From IMG/VR virus record IMGVR_UViG_3300032883_000526, positions 1 through 50,795 of that record: DNA of 50,795 nt. The stretch is one strand, 5' to 3'. The translations under genes were made by a program, and so were the position numbers. Below, piece by piece: positions 7,641-16,184 of the stretch. The DNA is from a virus. The notes under the pieces are model-generated. The model was not told the origin of the DNA. It saw only the letters and a program-made list of their open reading frames with translations, and did not search any database. Each line of letters starts with the position of its first letter. Position 1 is the stretch's first letter.

Positions 7641-9416
7641 TTACTCCAGGAACAGAATATCCCGGGCGCGGATCAAGCCGCCGCCCATGTACTCGATCAA
7701 ATCCAGCGAGCGTAGCCGGCCGCGGGGATTATTGTAGGCGCCGCCGTCCGGGGCGTATCCGGCCTGTTGCGCGCAATCGTCGTTCGAGATGCTGTCCGGG
7801 TAATGCTCCAGGATGACGCGCAGGATTTTGCTCTCCGGACCGGGCAGCCGGTCCATGATGGCTTCGTGCAAGGCCGCCGTGGTGAGCGGGGTCTCTGGGG
7901 AGGCTGCGCGCGCGCGGCCATCGGGAGTGAGACGCACGAAATTCGAGCCGAGGTATTCGATCAAACCCTTGGTCCGCAGTGCGCCGCGAGGATTGTTGAA
8001 TGCTCCGCCGCCGAAGGTGTAACCGGCCAGGAAGGCCACGGCGGTTTGCTCCGGCTGATTCACTCCGATGCTTTCCATCCAGGCGATAGCGTCGAGGATG
8101 CGTTGCTCGGGGCCGGTCAACTCCGAATGCGGAGCGGCTGAGTGTGGAGTGCGGAGTGCGGAATGCGGAGTGTCCCGATGCGGCATCGGGACGGATTGCG
8201 GATTGCAAGCACGAATGGGCGTCGGGGGGCGGGATGCTGCTGGCGGGGACGCCGCCGGGATCGTTTTCAAGTATTCGCGGGTGCCTTCCATGTGATCGGC
8301 CAGCGCCTCGGCCAGGTGTCTCAAAGCGACCAGGCGATGATCCAGATTGAGCAGCAGCGATTGGGTGGCTTCCGCTGCTTCAGCGCGGGCTTTCAAGTAG
8401 GCTTGGGAGCGGGCGGCTTCGATGGCATCCTGGCTGGCCGGCGGCGACGTGGCCTTCTGCGCAGTGGCCGCCGTCCGCTTCAAGTCGGCGATCTGGCGGC
8501 GCAGTTCCCTGGGATCATCGGCCTTCGAGCGCTCGATGGTGGCCGCCATCTCCTTGCGGATGCGGTCCAGATCGATCGGCGCCAGCTCGCGCGCCACTGC
8601 CGCCGAGCCAACCTCCGGCGTGCTGGAAGCGTTGAAGGTTTGTTTTCTGCCAATGTAGATCGTTTTGGAAACCTTCAGCCACTGCGGGCTCCAGACGTGC
8701 GCCTGTCCCACCGCGAGTTTGGGCAGCAGGCCAACGATGTCCATGTCCAGGCCCTTTTCCTCGATCCAGGATTCGATGGCCTTGCGTTCGTGCGGCCCGG
8801 TCATTTGAAAGGCGAAGAGGCATTCCGTCTGATTCAGCGCCTTTTTGTTAACTTCCTGGGGACGCTGCGAGATGAGCGAGACGCCGATGCCGAAGTTCCG
8901 GCCGAGTTTTTCCATGCGCTGAAAGGCATGCAGCATGCGCTCTTCGCCCTTCTGCGGATTCTGCGGCACCAGTTCCTGGCATTCCTCGATGAAGACGTGG
9001 ACCGCCGATGGCGCGGCCTTCTTGCGAAAATAGAAGCGGCCGGCCCAATCCATTCCGAAGCGGGCTTTATCGGAATCATGCTCGAACTGGCTGATGTCCA
9101 GGACCACCGAGAGGCCGCGGTCCACGATCAGGTCGGCCATCAATTGCCCGCCGGTAGGCTCCAGCGGCACGTCGCCATGAAGCCCGCCGAAGACGGGGAT
9201 GGGAAAGCCGGGGCCCTTGCCATCGGCCGCCAAGCGGATCCCGTACCAGACGCCGACGAGATCGAGGACGATTATCTGCGCCTTGGCCGCCAGCATCTCT
9301 TCCGCAAGTTTGCTGGCCGCATAGGTTTTTCCCGAGCCGGTGCGCCCGAGGAACGCGAACTTCTGGGTGACGGCATCGAGCGGGAGGGCCAGGTCGGGGC
9401 TGATTTTCAGGTGCAT
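7641..9416 (-). CDS. HerA/FtsK-like hexameric ATPase with C-terminal winged helices
   Basis: The 591-residue protein has Walker A GRTGSGKT at 24-31, Walker B VFIEE at 141-145 and the sensor-like SLISQRPQ near 185, as in the HerA/DUF87 family of DNA-translocating ATPases. A coiled-coil stretch (about 290-390) leads to two repeated winged-helix-like units, each with a GYxxxGGAxNNPRGxLR motif. The linker near 400-425 is encoded by GCGGAGTGCGGAATGCGG repeats. HerA proteins pair with nucleases such as NurA in DNA end resection. No NurA is seen, but a VRR-NUC gene lies in the same operon. Packaging or recombination roles are also possible. Confidence 0.8.
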   Translation of the reverse strand: MHLKISPDLALPLDAVTQKFAFLGRTGSGKTYAASKLAEEMLAAKAQIIVLDLVGVWYGIRLAADGKGPGFPIPVFGGLHGDVPLEPTGGQLMADLIVDRGLSVVLDISQFEHDSDKARFGMDWAGRFYFRKKAAPSAVHVFIEECQELVPQNPQKGEERMLHAFQRMEKLGRNFGIGVSLISQRPQEVNKKALNQTECLFAFQMTGPHERKAIESWIEEKGLDMDIVGLLPKLAVGQAHVWSPQWLKVSKTIYIGRKQTFNASSTPEVGSAAVARELAPIDLDRIRKEMAATIERSKADDPRELRRQIADLKRTAATAQKATSPPASQDAIEAARSQAYLKARAEAAEATQSLLLNLDHRLVALRHLAEALADHMEGTREYLKTIPAASPPAASRPPTPIRACNPQSVPMPHRDTPHSALRTPHSAAPHSELTGPEQRILDAIAWMESIGVNQPEQTAVAFLAGYTFGGGAFNNPRGALRTKGLIEYLGSNFVRLTPDGRARAASPETPLTTAALHEAIMDRLPGPESKILRVILEHYPDSISNDDCAQQAGYAPDGGAYNNPRGRLRSLDLIEYMGGGLIRARDILFLE

Positions 9417-9751
9417 AGTTCTCCGGCGGACCTGCGTTGATCTGCGTTCATCTGCGTCCCATTCCCCTGCTTCAGCGATTCCAGCCAGGCCGCGATGTCA
9501 TCCGGATCATAGCGTAGAGTCCGCCCGCCGAGGCGCAGGCAAGGGATGCGCGGTCCGCGGATGCGTCCGGCGCGGCGCGTGCCAGCGGTATGGTCCAGCA
9601 CCCAGGACCGCGTCATGCCCAGCAGCCGGGCGACGGCATCGGCATCGAGCAGCAAAGAAGGGGCTGGGGGCTGGGGGCTAGGGGCTAGGGGCACCCCCAG
9701 CTCCAGCCGGCTGCTTGTCGGCATAAGCGCATCTGGAATGGGCATGGTCAT
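9407..9751 (-). CDS. xis: Excisionase-like helix-turn-helix protein
   Basis: The 114-residue product holds a MerR/excisionase-type winged helix (about residues 38-90: LLDADAVARLLGMTRSWVLDH ... RYDPDDIAAWLES). The N-terminal 35 residues are low complexity, from a GGGGCTAGGGGCTAG repeat, and the C terminus NGTQMNAD comes from another repeat. ATG 9751 overlaps the preceding stop as ATGA; GTG 9757 is in frame. It overlaps the HerA start by 10 bases. A recombination directionality role is likely but the gene is 2 kb from int, so a general DNA-binding role is also possible. Confidence 0.65.
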   Translation of the reverse strand: MTMPIPDALMPTSSRLELGVPLAPSPQPPAPSLLLDADAVARLLGMTRSWVLDHTAGTRRAGRIRGPRIPCLRLGGRTLRYDPDDIAAWLESLKQGNGTQMNADQRRSAGELCT

Positions 9752-9993
9752 AACCACAGGGTTCCTCCGCCGCGCGCCAGTTCCGCTTCCAGGCGCGTGG
9801 GCTTGTAGGGCTGGGCGATCGGCTGGCTTTCGGGTTTCGCCTTTCGGCTATCCGAAGGCGCCGCGCAATGCGTGCCGGGTTCATTCAGTGCATCGGGCAG
9901 GCACCCTATCGCAACGGGTAATCTCGGCGGAAGGACCGGGGCCGGCCGGCGGGACGCCAGCGCTACATGGGCCGGGGCCGCCTCCATCTTCAT
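9748..9993 (-). CDS. Hypothetical protein, 81 aa, overlapping two genes
   Basis: The frame begins inside the end of the helicase-methyltransferase gene and ends in an ATGA overlap with the HTH gene, which favours real translation. The C-terminal motif YKPTRLEAELARGGGTLWL looks protein-like, whereas the first 45 residues are Pro/Ala-rich and may be read-through of low-complexity DNA. No family is recognised. The true start may be later, though no other ATG is present. Confidence 0.4.
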   Translation of the reverse strand: MKMEAAPAHVALASRRPAPVLPPRLPVAIGCLPDALNEPGTHCAAPSDSRKAKPESQPIAQPYKPTRLEAELARGGGTLWL

Positions 9994-12649
9994 AATCTGT
10001 GGCTAAGTCTTTCGCCGCAGGGCCAACGCCGGTCAAATCGAACAGCGTGGGCATGGCCATCTTGCGCACCGCCGCCTCCACGTAGGCGCAACCGTCCAGG
10101 AAATAGCCGGGATTCAGTTCCACGCCGTAGGCCCTCCGGCCGAGCTGCACCGCGCAGAGGGGAACCGTCATCAGCCCGGCGAACGGATCGTAGACCAGCT
10201 CGCCTTCCATCGAATACTGCGCGATCACGCGGTCGCAGATATCGAATTGCAGCGGGCACAGGTGCATCTGCTTGCCTTTGCGGCATTGCAAGGCGTTCAG
10301 CGTGCGCATGCGGGTGATATCGGTCCAAACGTCGGGGTGCCATGACGCCGGCTGGAGCAGCATGAACGTCACCGGCAGGATCCCTTTCTCTTCCAGGACT
10401 TCACCGAGGCGGATGTGGTACTCGAAGTCATAGACCTGCTCGAGGGTGTATTTGCGAAACAGTTTGAAAATAGCGGCATGAGGCAGCGCGGTGATCTCTT
10501 CGGGCGAGAGCGGCCGGTTGCCATTGGAGCGCGCAAACCCGTGGGCGTCGATCTGCCAGCGCGACCGCGAGTACTTCCGCTTCAGCTTCACCACCGGCAC
10601 GTCGGCATAGGAGTTGCTGTGATCGGTGGGCGGCCGGCGAAACAGCAGCAGGTATTCGGGCATGCCGTAGCCCATCTTGGTGCCGTCCTTGCACTGCTCG
10701 GTCCAGCCCAGGCGATAGGTTTGATTGTTCTCCCGTACCACGTCGGTCACGATGGTCTTCATGCCCAGGAAGGCGAAACCGTGGCGCGTGAAGTGCCGGA
10801 TACAATCGGCATGGAAGGGATAGACAGTCTGAAAGCCGAGGCCGGTCATCCCGCCGGGCACCACCCGGTCCTTGACGTGTATAGCGCAGATGCGCCCCGG
10901 CTGGAGTATTCGCAGCAATTCCGGCGTCAAGAAATCCATCTGCTGAAAGAACTGCGGGTTGTCTTCGGTGTAGCCGAAGTCCAGATAGGAAGGCGTGTAC
11001 TCATACTGCGTGCTGAATGGGATGGAGGTAAGAATCAAGTGGACTGAGGCGTCGGCCATGCGGTGGGTTTCTTCCACGCAATCGTTGTTGACGAGCCGGT
11101 AAGATGGCTCGGTCGGAGACGGAATCGCAGAAGTTACTTCGATGCGGTCGACGGCCAATGAGCGGGTCAAGGTTTCCAGCATGGCCCGTTGCGACAGGCC
11201 GTAATCGCGGATGATTTTGGACATACGCTCGGCACGCTCCTCGTAGCGGCGCCACTTGGCCTTCAGGTTCTGCAATACGCGGCGCTCGGATTCGGCGTAA
11301 ATCAGGTGAATCTTTACCGGGCGGGTTTGCAGAAACCGATAGATGCGGTGCATGGCCTGAATGAAATCGTTGAACTTGAACCCGATGCCGCAGAAGACGG
11401 CGCGGGCGCAGTGGCGTTGGAAGTTGCAGCCGCTTCCGGCGATCACCGGCTTGGCGGCCAGGATGCTGAGTTTGCCATCCGAGAAATCGATTACCGCCTG
11501 CTCGCGTTCATCGAGATCCTGCAGGCCGTAGATGGGCGTGGCGTCGGGCACCGCGGCGGCGATGGCATGGCGCTCGGCTTCCAGATCGTGCCACAGCAGC
11601 CAATGCTCGGCGGGCTCGGCCGCCAGGATTTCCTTCATTCGAGAGACGCGCTGGGGAAGGGTGTCGCGCTTCTCGCGGGCGGCATCGACCACGCCGTGAG
11701 TGGCCTCGCGGAACATTTTCTGCTGCCCGTCGCGTTCACTGCCGGCGCCGGTGGAATGATCCACCGGAACTTCGTGATAAAGGACTTCGAGCGGCGGCAG
11801 ATCATATCCTTCATCAGAGTGGCCAAGATCGGAAGGCCGCTGGAGGAACAGCGCCCAGGAAGAAACCCACAGCCAGAATTCGCGCTCCCGGTGGGGATGA
11901 ATGGTGAGCCGGTCGGCGTGGGTGGAATCACGCTTGAAAAAGCGGGTCTTGGCCTGGCTGACATCCATGATGCCGAGATAGGCGGCGTAGGCCAGCAACT
12001 CGATGTATTCGTTGGGATCCGGTGTGGCCGTGGCCACGAAGCGATAGCGGACCTCCTCGAACAGGCGCATGAATTCCCGGAAGGTCTTGGTGCCTCCGAA
12101 GCCGCGCAGCACCGCGGCTTCATCCAGGCTGGTGACGGTGAAGCGGCGCGGATCGAGCTTGCCGTCGCGCACGGTCTCATAATTGGTGAGGAAGATCGGC
12201 TGGAGACCGGAGGCCGGAGGCTGGAGACTTTCCGTTTCCGCGATGGAGCGGATGAAGCGGACCGGGATGCCCACCTTTTCGGCATCGCGCTTGAATTCCT
12301 GGCGCACGCCAAGGGGAAGAACGATCAAACCCTTCGGAATGGGGAGTAGCGTCGCGACCTTTTCCAGAATTAGGCGCAGCGTCTCGAGCTGGATCAAGGT
12401 CTTGCCGAGGCCGAAGCGTGCGAAGATGGCGCGCCGGCCGCCATGCACTGCCCACCGCACGATATCGTTCTGATGCGGTTTCAGCAGTGGGTGAACTTCA
12501 TGGGGCGAAACCTGAAAGCCGCAATCGGTCGAGAGTTTCGGTTTGGCGGCGATGAAGGCGCGGTAGGCGTCAAGAGACTTTGGAGTCGCCGCGGCGACGA
12601 CCTTGGACCTTGGACCCTCTTCCGCCGGGTTGTAGCGCTTGGTCAGCAT
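9881..12649 (-). CDS. SF2 helicase fused to DNA methyltransferase
   Basis: The 922-residue protein is a fusion. Its N-terminal part is an SNF2-like SF2 helicase: Walker A FGLGKT (79-84), DEAA box (176-179), ATATP (about 207-211) and QAMHRIYR motif VI (431-438). Its C-terminal part is an N4/N6 amino-methyltransferase of beta order: motif IV TSIPF (541-545, in place of SPPY/DPPY) and SAM-binding motif I DPFAG (821-825) with YGVELN. GGAAGAG precedes ATG 12649. Such fusions appear in phages and may protect phage DNA by translocating and methylating it. No restriction gene is visible. The last 35 residues are low complexity. Confidence 0.85.
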   Translation of the reverse strand: MLTKRYNPAEEGPRSKVVAAATPKSLDAYRAFIAAKPKLSTDCGFQVSPHEVHPLLKPHQNDIVRWAVHGGRRAIFARFGLGKTLIQLETLRLILEKVATLLPIPKGLIVLPLGVRQEFKRDAEKVGIPVRFIRSIAETESLQPPASGLQPIFLTNYETVRDGKLDPRRFTVTSLDEAAVLRGFGGTKTFREFMRLFEEVRYRFVATATPDPNEYIELLAYAAYLGIMDVSQAKTRFFKRDSTHADRLTIHPHREREFWLWVSSWALFLQRPSDLGHSDEGYDLPPLEVLYHEVPVDHSTGAGSERDGQQKMFREATHGVVDAAREKRDTLPQRVSRMKEILAAEPAEHWLLWHDLEAERHAIAAAVPDATPIYGLQDLDEREQAVIDFSDGKLSILAAKPVIAGSGCNFQRHCARAVFCGIGFKFNDFIQAMHRIYRFLQTRPVKIHLIYAESERRVLQNLKAKWRRYEERAERMSKIIRDYGLSQRAMLETLTRSLAVDRIEVTSAIPSPTEPSYRLVNNDCVEETHRMADASVHLILTSIPFSTQYEYTPSYLDFGYTEDNPQFFQQMDFLTPELLRILQPGRICAIHVKDRVVPGGMTGLGFQTVYPFHADCIRHFTRHGFAFLGMKTIVTDVVRENNQTYRLGWTEQCKDGTKMGYGMPEYLLLFRRPPTDHSNSYADVPVVKLKRKYSRSRWQIDAHGFARSNGNRPLSPEEITALPHAAIFKLFRKYTLEQVYDFEYHIRLGEVLEEKGILPVTFMLLQPASWHPDVWTDITRMRTLNALQCRKGKQMHLCPLQFDICDRVIAQYSMEGELVYDPFAGLMTVPLCAVQLGRRAYGVELNPGYFLDGCAYVEAAVRKMAMPTLFDLTGVGPAAKDLATDYEDGGGPGPCSAGVPPAGPGPSAEITRCDRVPARCTE

Positions 12650-12885
12650 GGCTCTTCCGCGGATAACCGCTCCCCTCCCTCCGATCTGTGTTTATCTGCG
12701 TTCATCTGCGTCCCATTTTCCCGGCGGGCTTGGGCGGAAACGCGCGGACCGCAAGAACGGTGGCCGGGTCCGGAATGCCCCTGCCGGAATTTCTCAGCGG
12801 CGACCGCGGCGCCTTCCGGGAACGCGTGTCCGATGAGTTGCGCCCCGCAGCGGCAGTACAGGCGAATTGGAATCAAGCGGCTCAT
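12643..12885 (-). CDS. Small putative zinc-binding protein, 80 aa
   Basis: The start forms an ATGA overlap with the upstream gene, and the stop overlaps the helicase start by 7 bases. Residues 10-45 hold YCRCGAQ and GHRSCGP, a possible four-ligand Cys/His zinc site. The C-terminal third (NGTQMNAD) is encoded by the ATCTGCGTTCATCTGCGTCC repeat, the same tail seen on the HTH gene at 9407. Function is unknown. Confidence 0.55.
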   Translation of the reverse strand: MSRLIPIRLYCRCGAQLIGHAFPEGAAVAAEKFRQGHSGPGHRSCGPRVSAQARRENGTQMNADKHRSEGGERLSAEEPC

Positions 12886-13082
12886 CTAATCTCGGATTTC
12901 GGAATGCGGATTTCGGATTGCGAACTGGGGCCGGCGCGGAGGTTCTGGTTCTCCAGGACGAGCCGGGTGTTCTCCGCCTGCAGCCCCTTCCGTTCCCCGC
13001 GGAGGTGGTCGAGTTCATTCATCAGGGCGCGCAGTGTGCCCGCCGCGATAACAACGTCTACGTGCTCGGGGTTAATTTCCAT
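12882..13082 (-). CDS. Short coiled-coil protein, 66 aa
   Basis: GGAGGTGA precedes the ATG at 13082. Residues 10-50 form a heptad-rich helix (LMNELDHLRGERKGLQAENTRL), typical of a leucine-zipper dimer. The last 14 residues are encoded by the GGATTTCGGATTGCG repeat. It overlaps the nuclease gene by 11 bases and the next gene by 4 (ATGA), so it is translationally coupled. No family is recognised. Confidence 0.65.
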   Translation of the reverse strand: MEINPEHVDVVIAAGTLRALMNELDHLRGERKGLQAENTRLVLENQNLRAGPSSQSEIRIPKSEIR

Positions 13083-13527
13083 GGTTTGCGTTCACCTCCC
13101 GGAATCTGCAATCGAGAAATTCCTGTACCTCTTCGGGCGAATGCGCGATGGCGTACCAGTGACCGAGCTGCCCCGCGCGAGCCTGGAAGTAGCGCTGGTC
13201 CACGGTTTGGCGACCATCGCGGGCCTTGACTTCGATGAACAGCGTGCGTCCGCCGGGCAGGAAGACGAACAAGTCCGGCCAGCCGGCGCCGCCGCCGAAG
13301 CGCATGAAGCGCTGCTTTCCGTTTTCCATGAAGGTCACCGTGCCGTTTTTCCTGTTGTCGTAAACCTCGGCGCGAAGCACCAGGCGGCAGTAGTCGGCGA
13401 TGGTACGCACCATGGAGTTTTCAGGAATGACGATGTGGCCGCGGCGAAGGCGGAACCTCGCCGATTGCGTCCGCCGCGGCGGACGGATTGCGGGATGCGG
13501 ATTGCGAACCCTGCCGGGCCTACGCAT
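13072..13527 (-). CDS. VRR-NUC domain nuclease
   Basis: The core matches the VRR-NUC branch of PD-(D/E)xK nucleases: FGGGAGWPDLFVF (Asp85), then LFIEVKA (Glu99, Lys101) and a Gln-rich helix. Phage VRR-NUC proteins are structure-specific DNA nucleases, often for Holliday junctions or end processing. The first 30 residues come from a repeat containing TCCGCCGCGGCGGA (13470-13483). ATG 13527 overlaps the preceding stop by 8 bases; the conserved part could start at ATG 13413. Its operon also holds the HerA-like ATPase, a possible partner. Confidence 0.8.
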   Translation of the reverse strand: MRRPGRVRNPHPAIRPPRRTQSARFRLRRGHIVIPENSMVRTIADYCRLVLRAEVYDNRKNGTVTFMENGKQRFMRFGGGAGWPDLFVFLPGGRTLFIEVKARDGRQTVDQRYFQARAGQLGHWYAIAHSPEEVQEFLDCRFREVNANHGN

Positions 13528-14182
13528 GGGCGGCCTCCTGCAGCGCGGGGGAATCGCCGCAACGGATGCGTCCGATGGGCGTCTCCGGATGCACCATCAT
13601 GCCGATGCCGGGTCGGACGCTGGACTCGATAGCCACGTACCCCTGCGCACACCAGCGGCAGCGCGTGGCAGGCGGAACTGGGACCCGGTCTACATCCCAT
13701 CGCGTTGAGAAGTTTTTCCTGCGCAGTTGCATCTCGGACTTGGGATCCGGAAGCCGTCCCGATTCCGCACTCCGCACTACATATTCCGCCCTCTGCTTTC
13801 CGGCTTCCGCCTTCGGCTGGATCCCGTAGGTGTGCTTCCCGTTGGCGGTGACCGCGTAATGCTTGTTGGCCGCATGACCCCAGGTCCGCACTTCGCGGCA
13901 GACGGTGCAGGTCGCCGCGCCGCGGGCCGGCACGTCGGCCATATGCCGCGTGAGCCGCATGGGAACGTCTATGATCTTCTCGCTGGTGGGGCCGGCGTAA
14001 AACTTTAGGATGTAATCGGCCCGCGCCTGGCCGCAGATCCGGCAGCCGAGTAGCGGCAGGTAGTACTGCTGCAGCTTCCCGTCGAGTCCGGCGACCTCCT
14101 GGAACATGGGGAAGAATTCCATTTCGGATTGCGGACCTGTCCCGGCTTGCCGTGGATTGCGGATTGCGGATTTCCCGCTCAT
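13520..14182 (-). CDS. Multi-zinc-finger protein, 220 aa
   Basis: GAGGTG lies six bases before ATG 14182, which overlaps the preceding stop as ATGA. Three Cys pairs are visible: CRICGQ (about 47), CTVCRE (about 93) and CRWCAQG (about 178), each likely a zinc knuckle. A conserved-looking centre reads RLTRHMADVPARG. About residues 120-150 are encoded by repeat DNA that separates the second and third knuckles. No family is recognised. Nucleic-acid binding is likely from the knuckles and the operon. Confidence 0.6.
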   Translation of the reverse strand: MSGKSAIRNPRQAGTGPQSEMEFFPMFQEVAGLDGKLQQYYLPLLGCRICGQARADYILKFYAGPTSEKIIDVPMRLTRHMADVPARGAATCTVCREVRTWGHAANKHYAVTANGKHTYGIQPKAEAGKQRAEYVVRSAESGRLPDPKSEMQLRRKNFSTRWDVDRVPVPPATRCRWCAQGYVAIESSVRPGIGMMVHPETPIGRIRCGDSPALQEAAHA

Positions 14183-14466
14183 GGGAGCACCTCGGGGAGC
14201 GAACTGACCTGGGACCCGGGGGCCGGGACCTTCGGCCTGGGACCTGGGATCTGAGACCGGCCGCAGAACGTCCAGCAATCGATCTGGGCGCCGCAGTCCA
14301 GGCAGGCGACGTAATCGGGCGCCTGGTCCCAGCGGTGGAAGGGCCGGCGCCGCGGCCAGGTGGTTCGGCGATGCGGGCAGCCGAACAGCAGGTCCCAGGT
14401 CGTCGCCGCGGCGACTCCAAGGTCCAAGATCAAACCGCGAACGGGTCGTTTTCGTTGTAGTAGCAT
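14179..14466 (-). CDS. Zinc-ribbon protein, 95 aa
   Basis: Residues 29-70 carry FGCPHRR and VACLDCGAQIDCW, matching small phage proteins of the type CPH...YVxCLDCG that bind one zinc. The C-terminal 25 residues are Pro/Gly-rich, from a GGGACCTGGGATCTGAG repeat. The ATG follows directly on the stop of the ASCH-like gene (TGA-ATG) and the stop overlaps the next ATG, so it sits in a coupled chain. Role unknown. Confidence 0.65.
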   Translation of the reverse strand: MLLQRKRPVRGLILDLGVAAATTWDLLFGCPHRRTTWPRRRPFHRWDQAPDYVACLDCGAQIDCWTFCGRSQIPGPRPKVPAPGSQVSSLPEVLP

Positions 14467-15279
14467 TCAGTCATCCGATTTCGCAGCCACCGTAGATTCC
14501 AGGCGCTTGAAGGTGATGGCCCATACCCAGGGATTGGTTTCCCAGCCGTGGCCATCGCGGGCATGGAGTTTGTCCCACACTCCCTTGAACCAGGCGATTT
14601 CGTCGGCACCGAGCGTTTCTGGATTACAGCGGAAGGGGCAGCCTTCGGCCTGCACGTCGGATGCGGTCAGATAGCCGCCGCAGGAGATCGACTGCAATTG
14701 CTGCGGTTCAGTTTCCAGCACTTCCAGCCAGATGCGGGCCAGGACCTTGGGCATGAAGCGGGAAGAACGCCAGCGGCAGGGACTGCAGCCAGGGTCCCAA
14801 TGGTATGCGCCGTAATCATCGCACGGTCGGCCTGCCGCTCTGGCGTCTTTTGCAGATTGCTCCCATAGCCGCTCGAATTGATCCTCATCCGGCAGGACGA
14901 TCCATTCCTTGCGGGAGAACAGGTCGGCCTTGTAGTCAACACCGATCGCGCCGCGGTCTTCGTCCCAGTCGCCGACACGCCAGCATTCACGGACCCAGCG
15001 GCGGTCGCCGGGCTGGTAGGGACACAGAAAGCCGCAGTCGTTTTTATGTGAACCATGGACATGGTTGGCGACCAGGCCCTGCTTGGTATACGGAATCCAG
15101 TACCCCAACCGGCCAGAGTGTTCCTTGAGAATCAGGTCTTGAGGCGGTTGCTGCCGTAGTATGCGCCGGGTCTGCGTCTTGCGGCCCTCGATGATGGCGC
15201 GCACCATCTCGCCAGAGAACGTGATCGGCCCTTCCCGAATCTGCGAACCCGAATGCGGGCAAGCTTGCGGCTTGCTCAT
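14467..15279 (-). CDS. ASCH-like phage protein, 270 aa
   Basis: GGAGGG precedes ATG 15279. The motif ITFSGEMVRAIIEGRKTQTR then RRIL, followed by YQPGDRRWVRECWR, is the signature of a common phage protein with an ASCH/PUA-type fold. The centre holds CSPCRWRSSRFMP and WLEVLETEPQQLQ, also typical of that family. Its role is unproven; binding of nucleic acid or nucleotides is suggested by the fold. It is the second ASCH-type protein in the operon, unlike the short one at 5412 in size and motifs. It is ATGA-coupled to the gene upstream. Confidence 0.8.
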   Translation of the reverse strand: MSKPQACPHSGSQIREGPITFSGEMVRAIIEGRKTQTRRILRQQPPQDLILKEHSGRLGYWIPYTKQGLVANHVHGSHKNDCGFLCPYQPGDRRWVRECWRVGDWDEDRGAIGVDYKADLFSRKEWIVLPDEDQFERLWEQSAKDARAAGRPCDDYGAYHWDPGCSPCRWRSSRFMPKVLARIWLEVLETEPQQLQSISCGGYLTASDVQAEGCPFRCNPETLGADEIAWFKGVWDKLHARDGHGWETNPWVWAITFKRLESTVAAKSDD

Positions 15280-16184
15280 GGTTTCCCTCCGGCATACGTC
15301 GCCGCCGTCTCGCAGGCGGTCATAAAGGAATCGATGAAAGTGCGGTGCAGGAAATCGAGTTTCCGGGAGCGGTATTTCTCGTATACCGTCTCGGAGCCGC
15401 CCACCGCCGCCAGGGCGGCCTCGAAGGCACCCGCGGGCTTGAGCGTGGCCACGCGCTCGGTCCAGGCACGCTGGGCCTCCTCCTCGCCGCCCGGAACCTG
15501 CGCCCACCAGGTAAGCGCGATCCAGGCCAGGTCGGCGAGTTGCCGCGGGGTTCGTTCCGTTTCGGGAATGGTTTTCGTTTCCAGGGGGGGCGGCGGCCCA
15601 TTCCCCCCCCTAACCCCAACCAAACCTAAACCAGACCCTAACCCAACCCCAACCCCCCCTGTCTGCGGCGGCTCCGCGGCATTGACGCGGGACTGCTGCG
15701 GAGCCTCCGCGGGGGCGGTGAGGCGGCGCGTAGGCGAGGCCACTGTGGGAATCAGGCTGGAATCGTCGGGGGGCAGTAGCAGTTGCTGGCGCGCCTGCCC
15801 GTAGGATGCGATGTAGGCGGCCAACTCGGCGATGGGAACCGGCGGAGCCAGCCGCTGGCCATCCCTGCGTTCGGACGGTCGCGGCAGGCGGCCGGGTTTG
15901 TCGATAGCGACCCAGTGCGCGTAAACCCGGCCATCCTGGCGCCAGAGGAATAATAGTCCGCCGCGATGAAAGGCGCGTAGGCAGCGGTCCACGTCCTCGG
16001 CGGATATCTCTGGGCGCGCGAAGACGTAGCAGCGAGTCCAGATGCCGCGGGGGTCAAACTCAAACGAGCCCCATGGATCGGCCAGCGCCAGCAGCCAAGC
16101 GAATTCCGCTCTGATCTGTGGCGGAAGCAGCGCGATTTTGCCACTGCCCCACATAGGCTCACCGCAAATCATTCGATTGGGCAT
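15276..16184 (-). CDS. Replication initiation/organiser-like protein
   Basis: The 302-residue product has an N-terminal winged-helix region (FAWLLALADPWGSFEFDPRG, then a DVDRCLRAFHRGGLLFLW helix and strand) as in DnaD/replisome-organiser proteins. After that comes a Gly/Val/Leu linker from a CCTAACCCCAACC-like low-complexity stretch (about 15600-15660), then a helical C-terminal domain with SETVYEKYRSRKLDFLHRTF. The start at 16184 lacks a ribosome site and overlaps the previous gene by 16 bases; ATG 16172 is possible. It would recruit the host helicase. No helicase loader or DNA polymerase is seen nearby. Confidence 0.65.
   Translation of the reverse strand: MPNRMICGEPMWGSGKIALLPPQIRAEFAWLLALADPWGSFEFDPRGIWTRCYVFARPEISAEDVDRCLRAFHRGGLLFLWRQDGRVYAHWVAIDKPGRLPRPSERRDGQRLAPPVPIAELAAYIASYGQARQQLLLPPDDSSLIPTVASPTRRLTAPAEAPQQSRVNAAEPPQTGGVGVGLGSGLGLVGVRGGNGPPPPLETKTIPETERTPRQLADLAWIALTWWAQVPGGEEEAQRAWTERVATLKPAGAFEAALAAVGGSETVYEKYRSRKLDFLHRTFIDSFMTACETAATYAGGKP

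Noticed and set aside
8142-9440. 432-codon plus-strand frame opposite the HerA-like gene
   Set aside because: Shadow of a high-GC gene; the minus strand has Walker motifs and a coherent fold.
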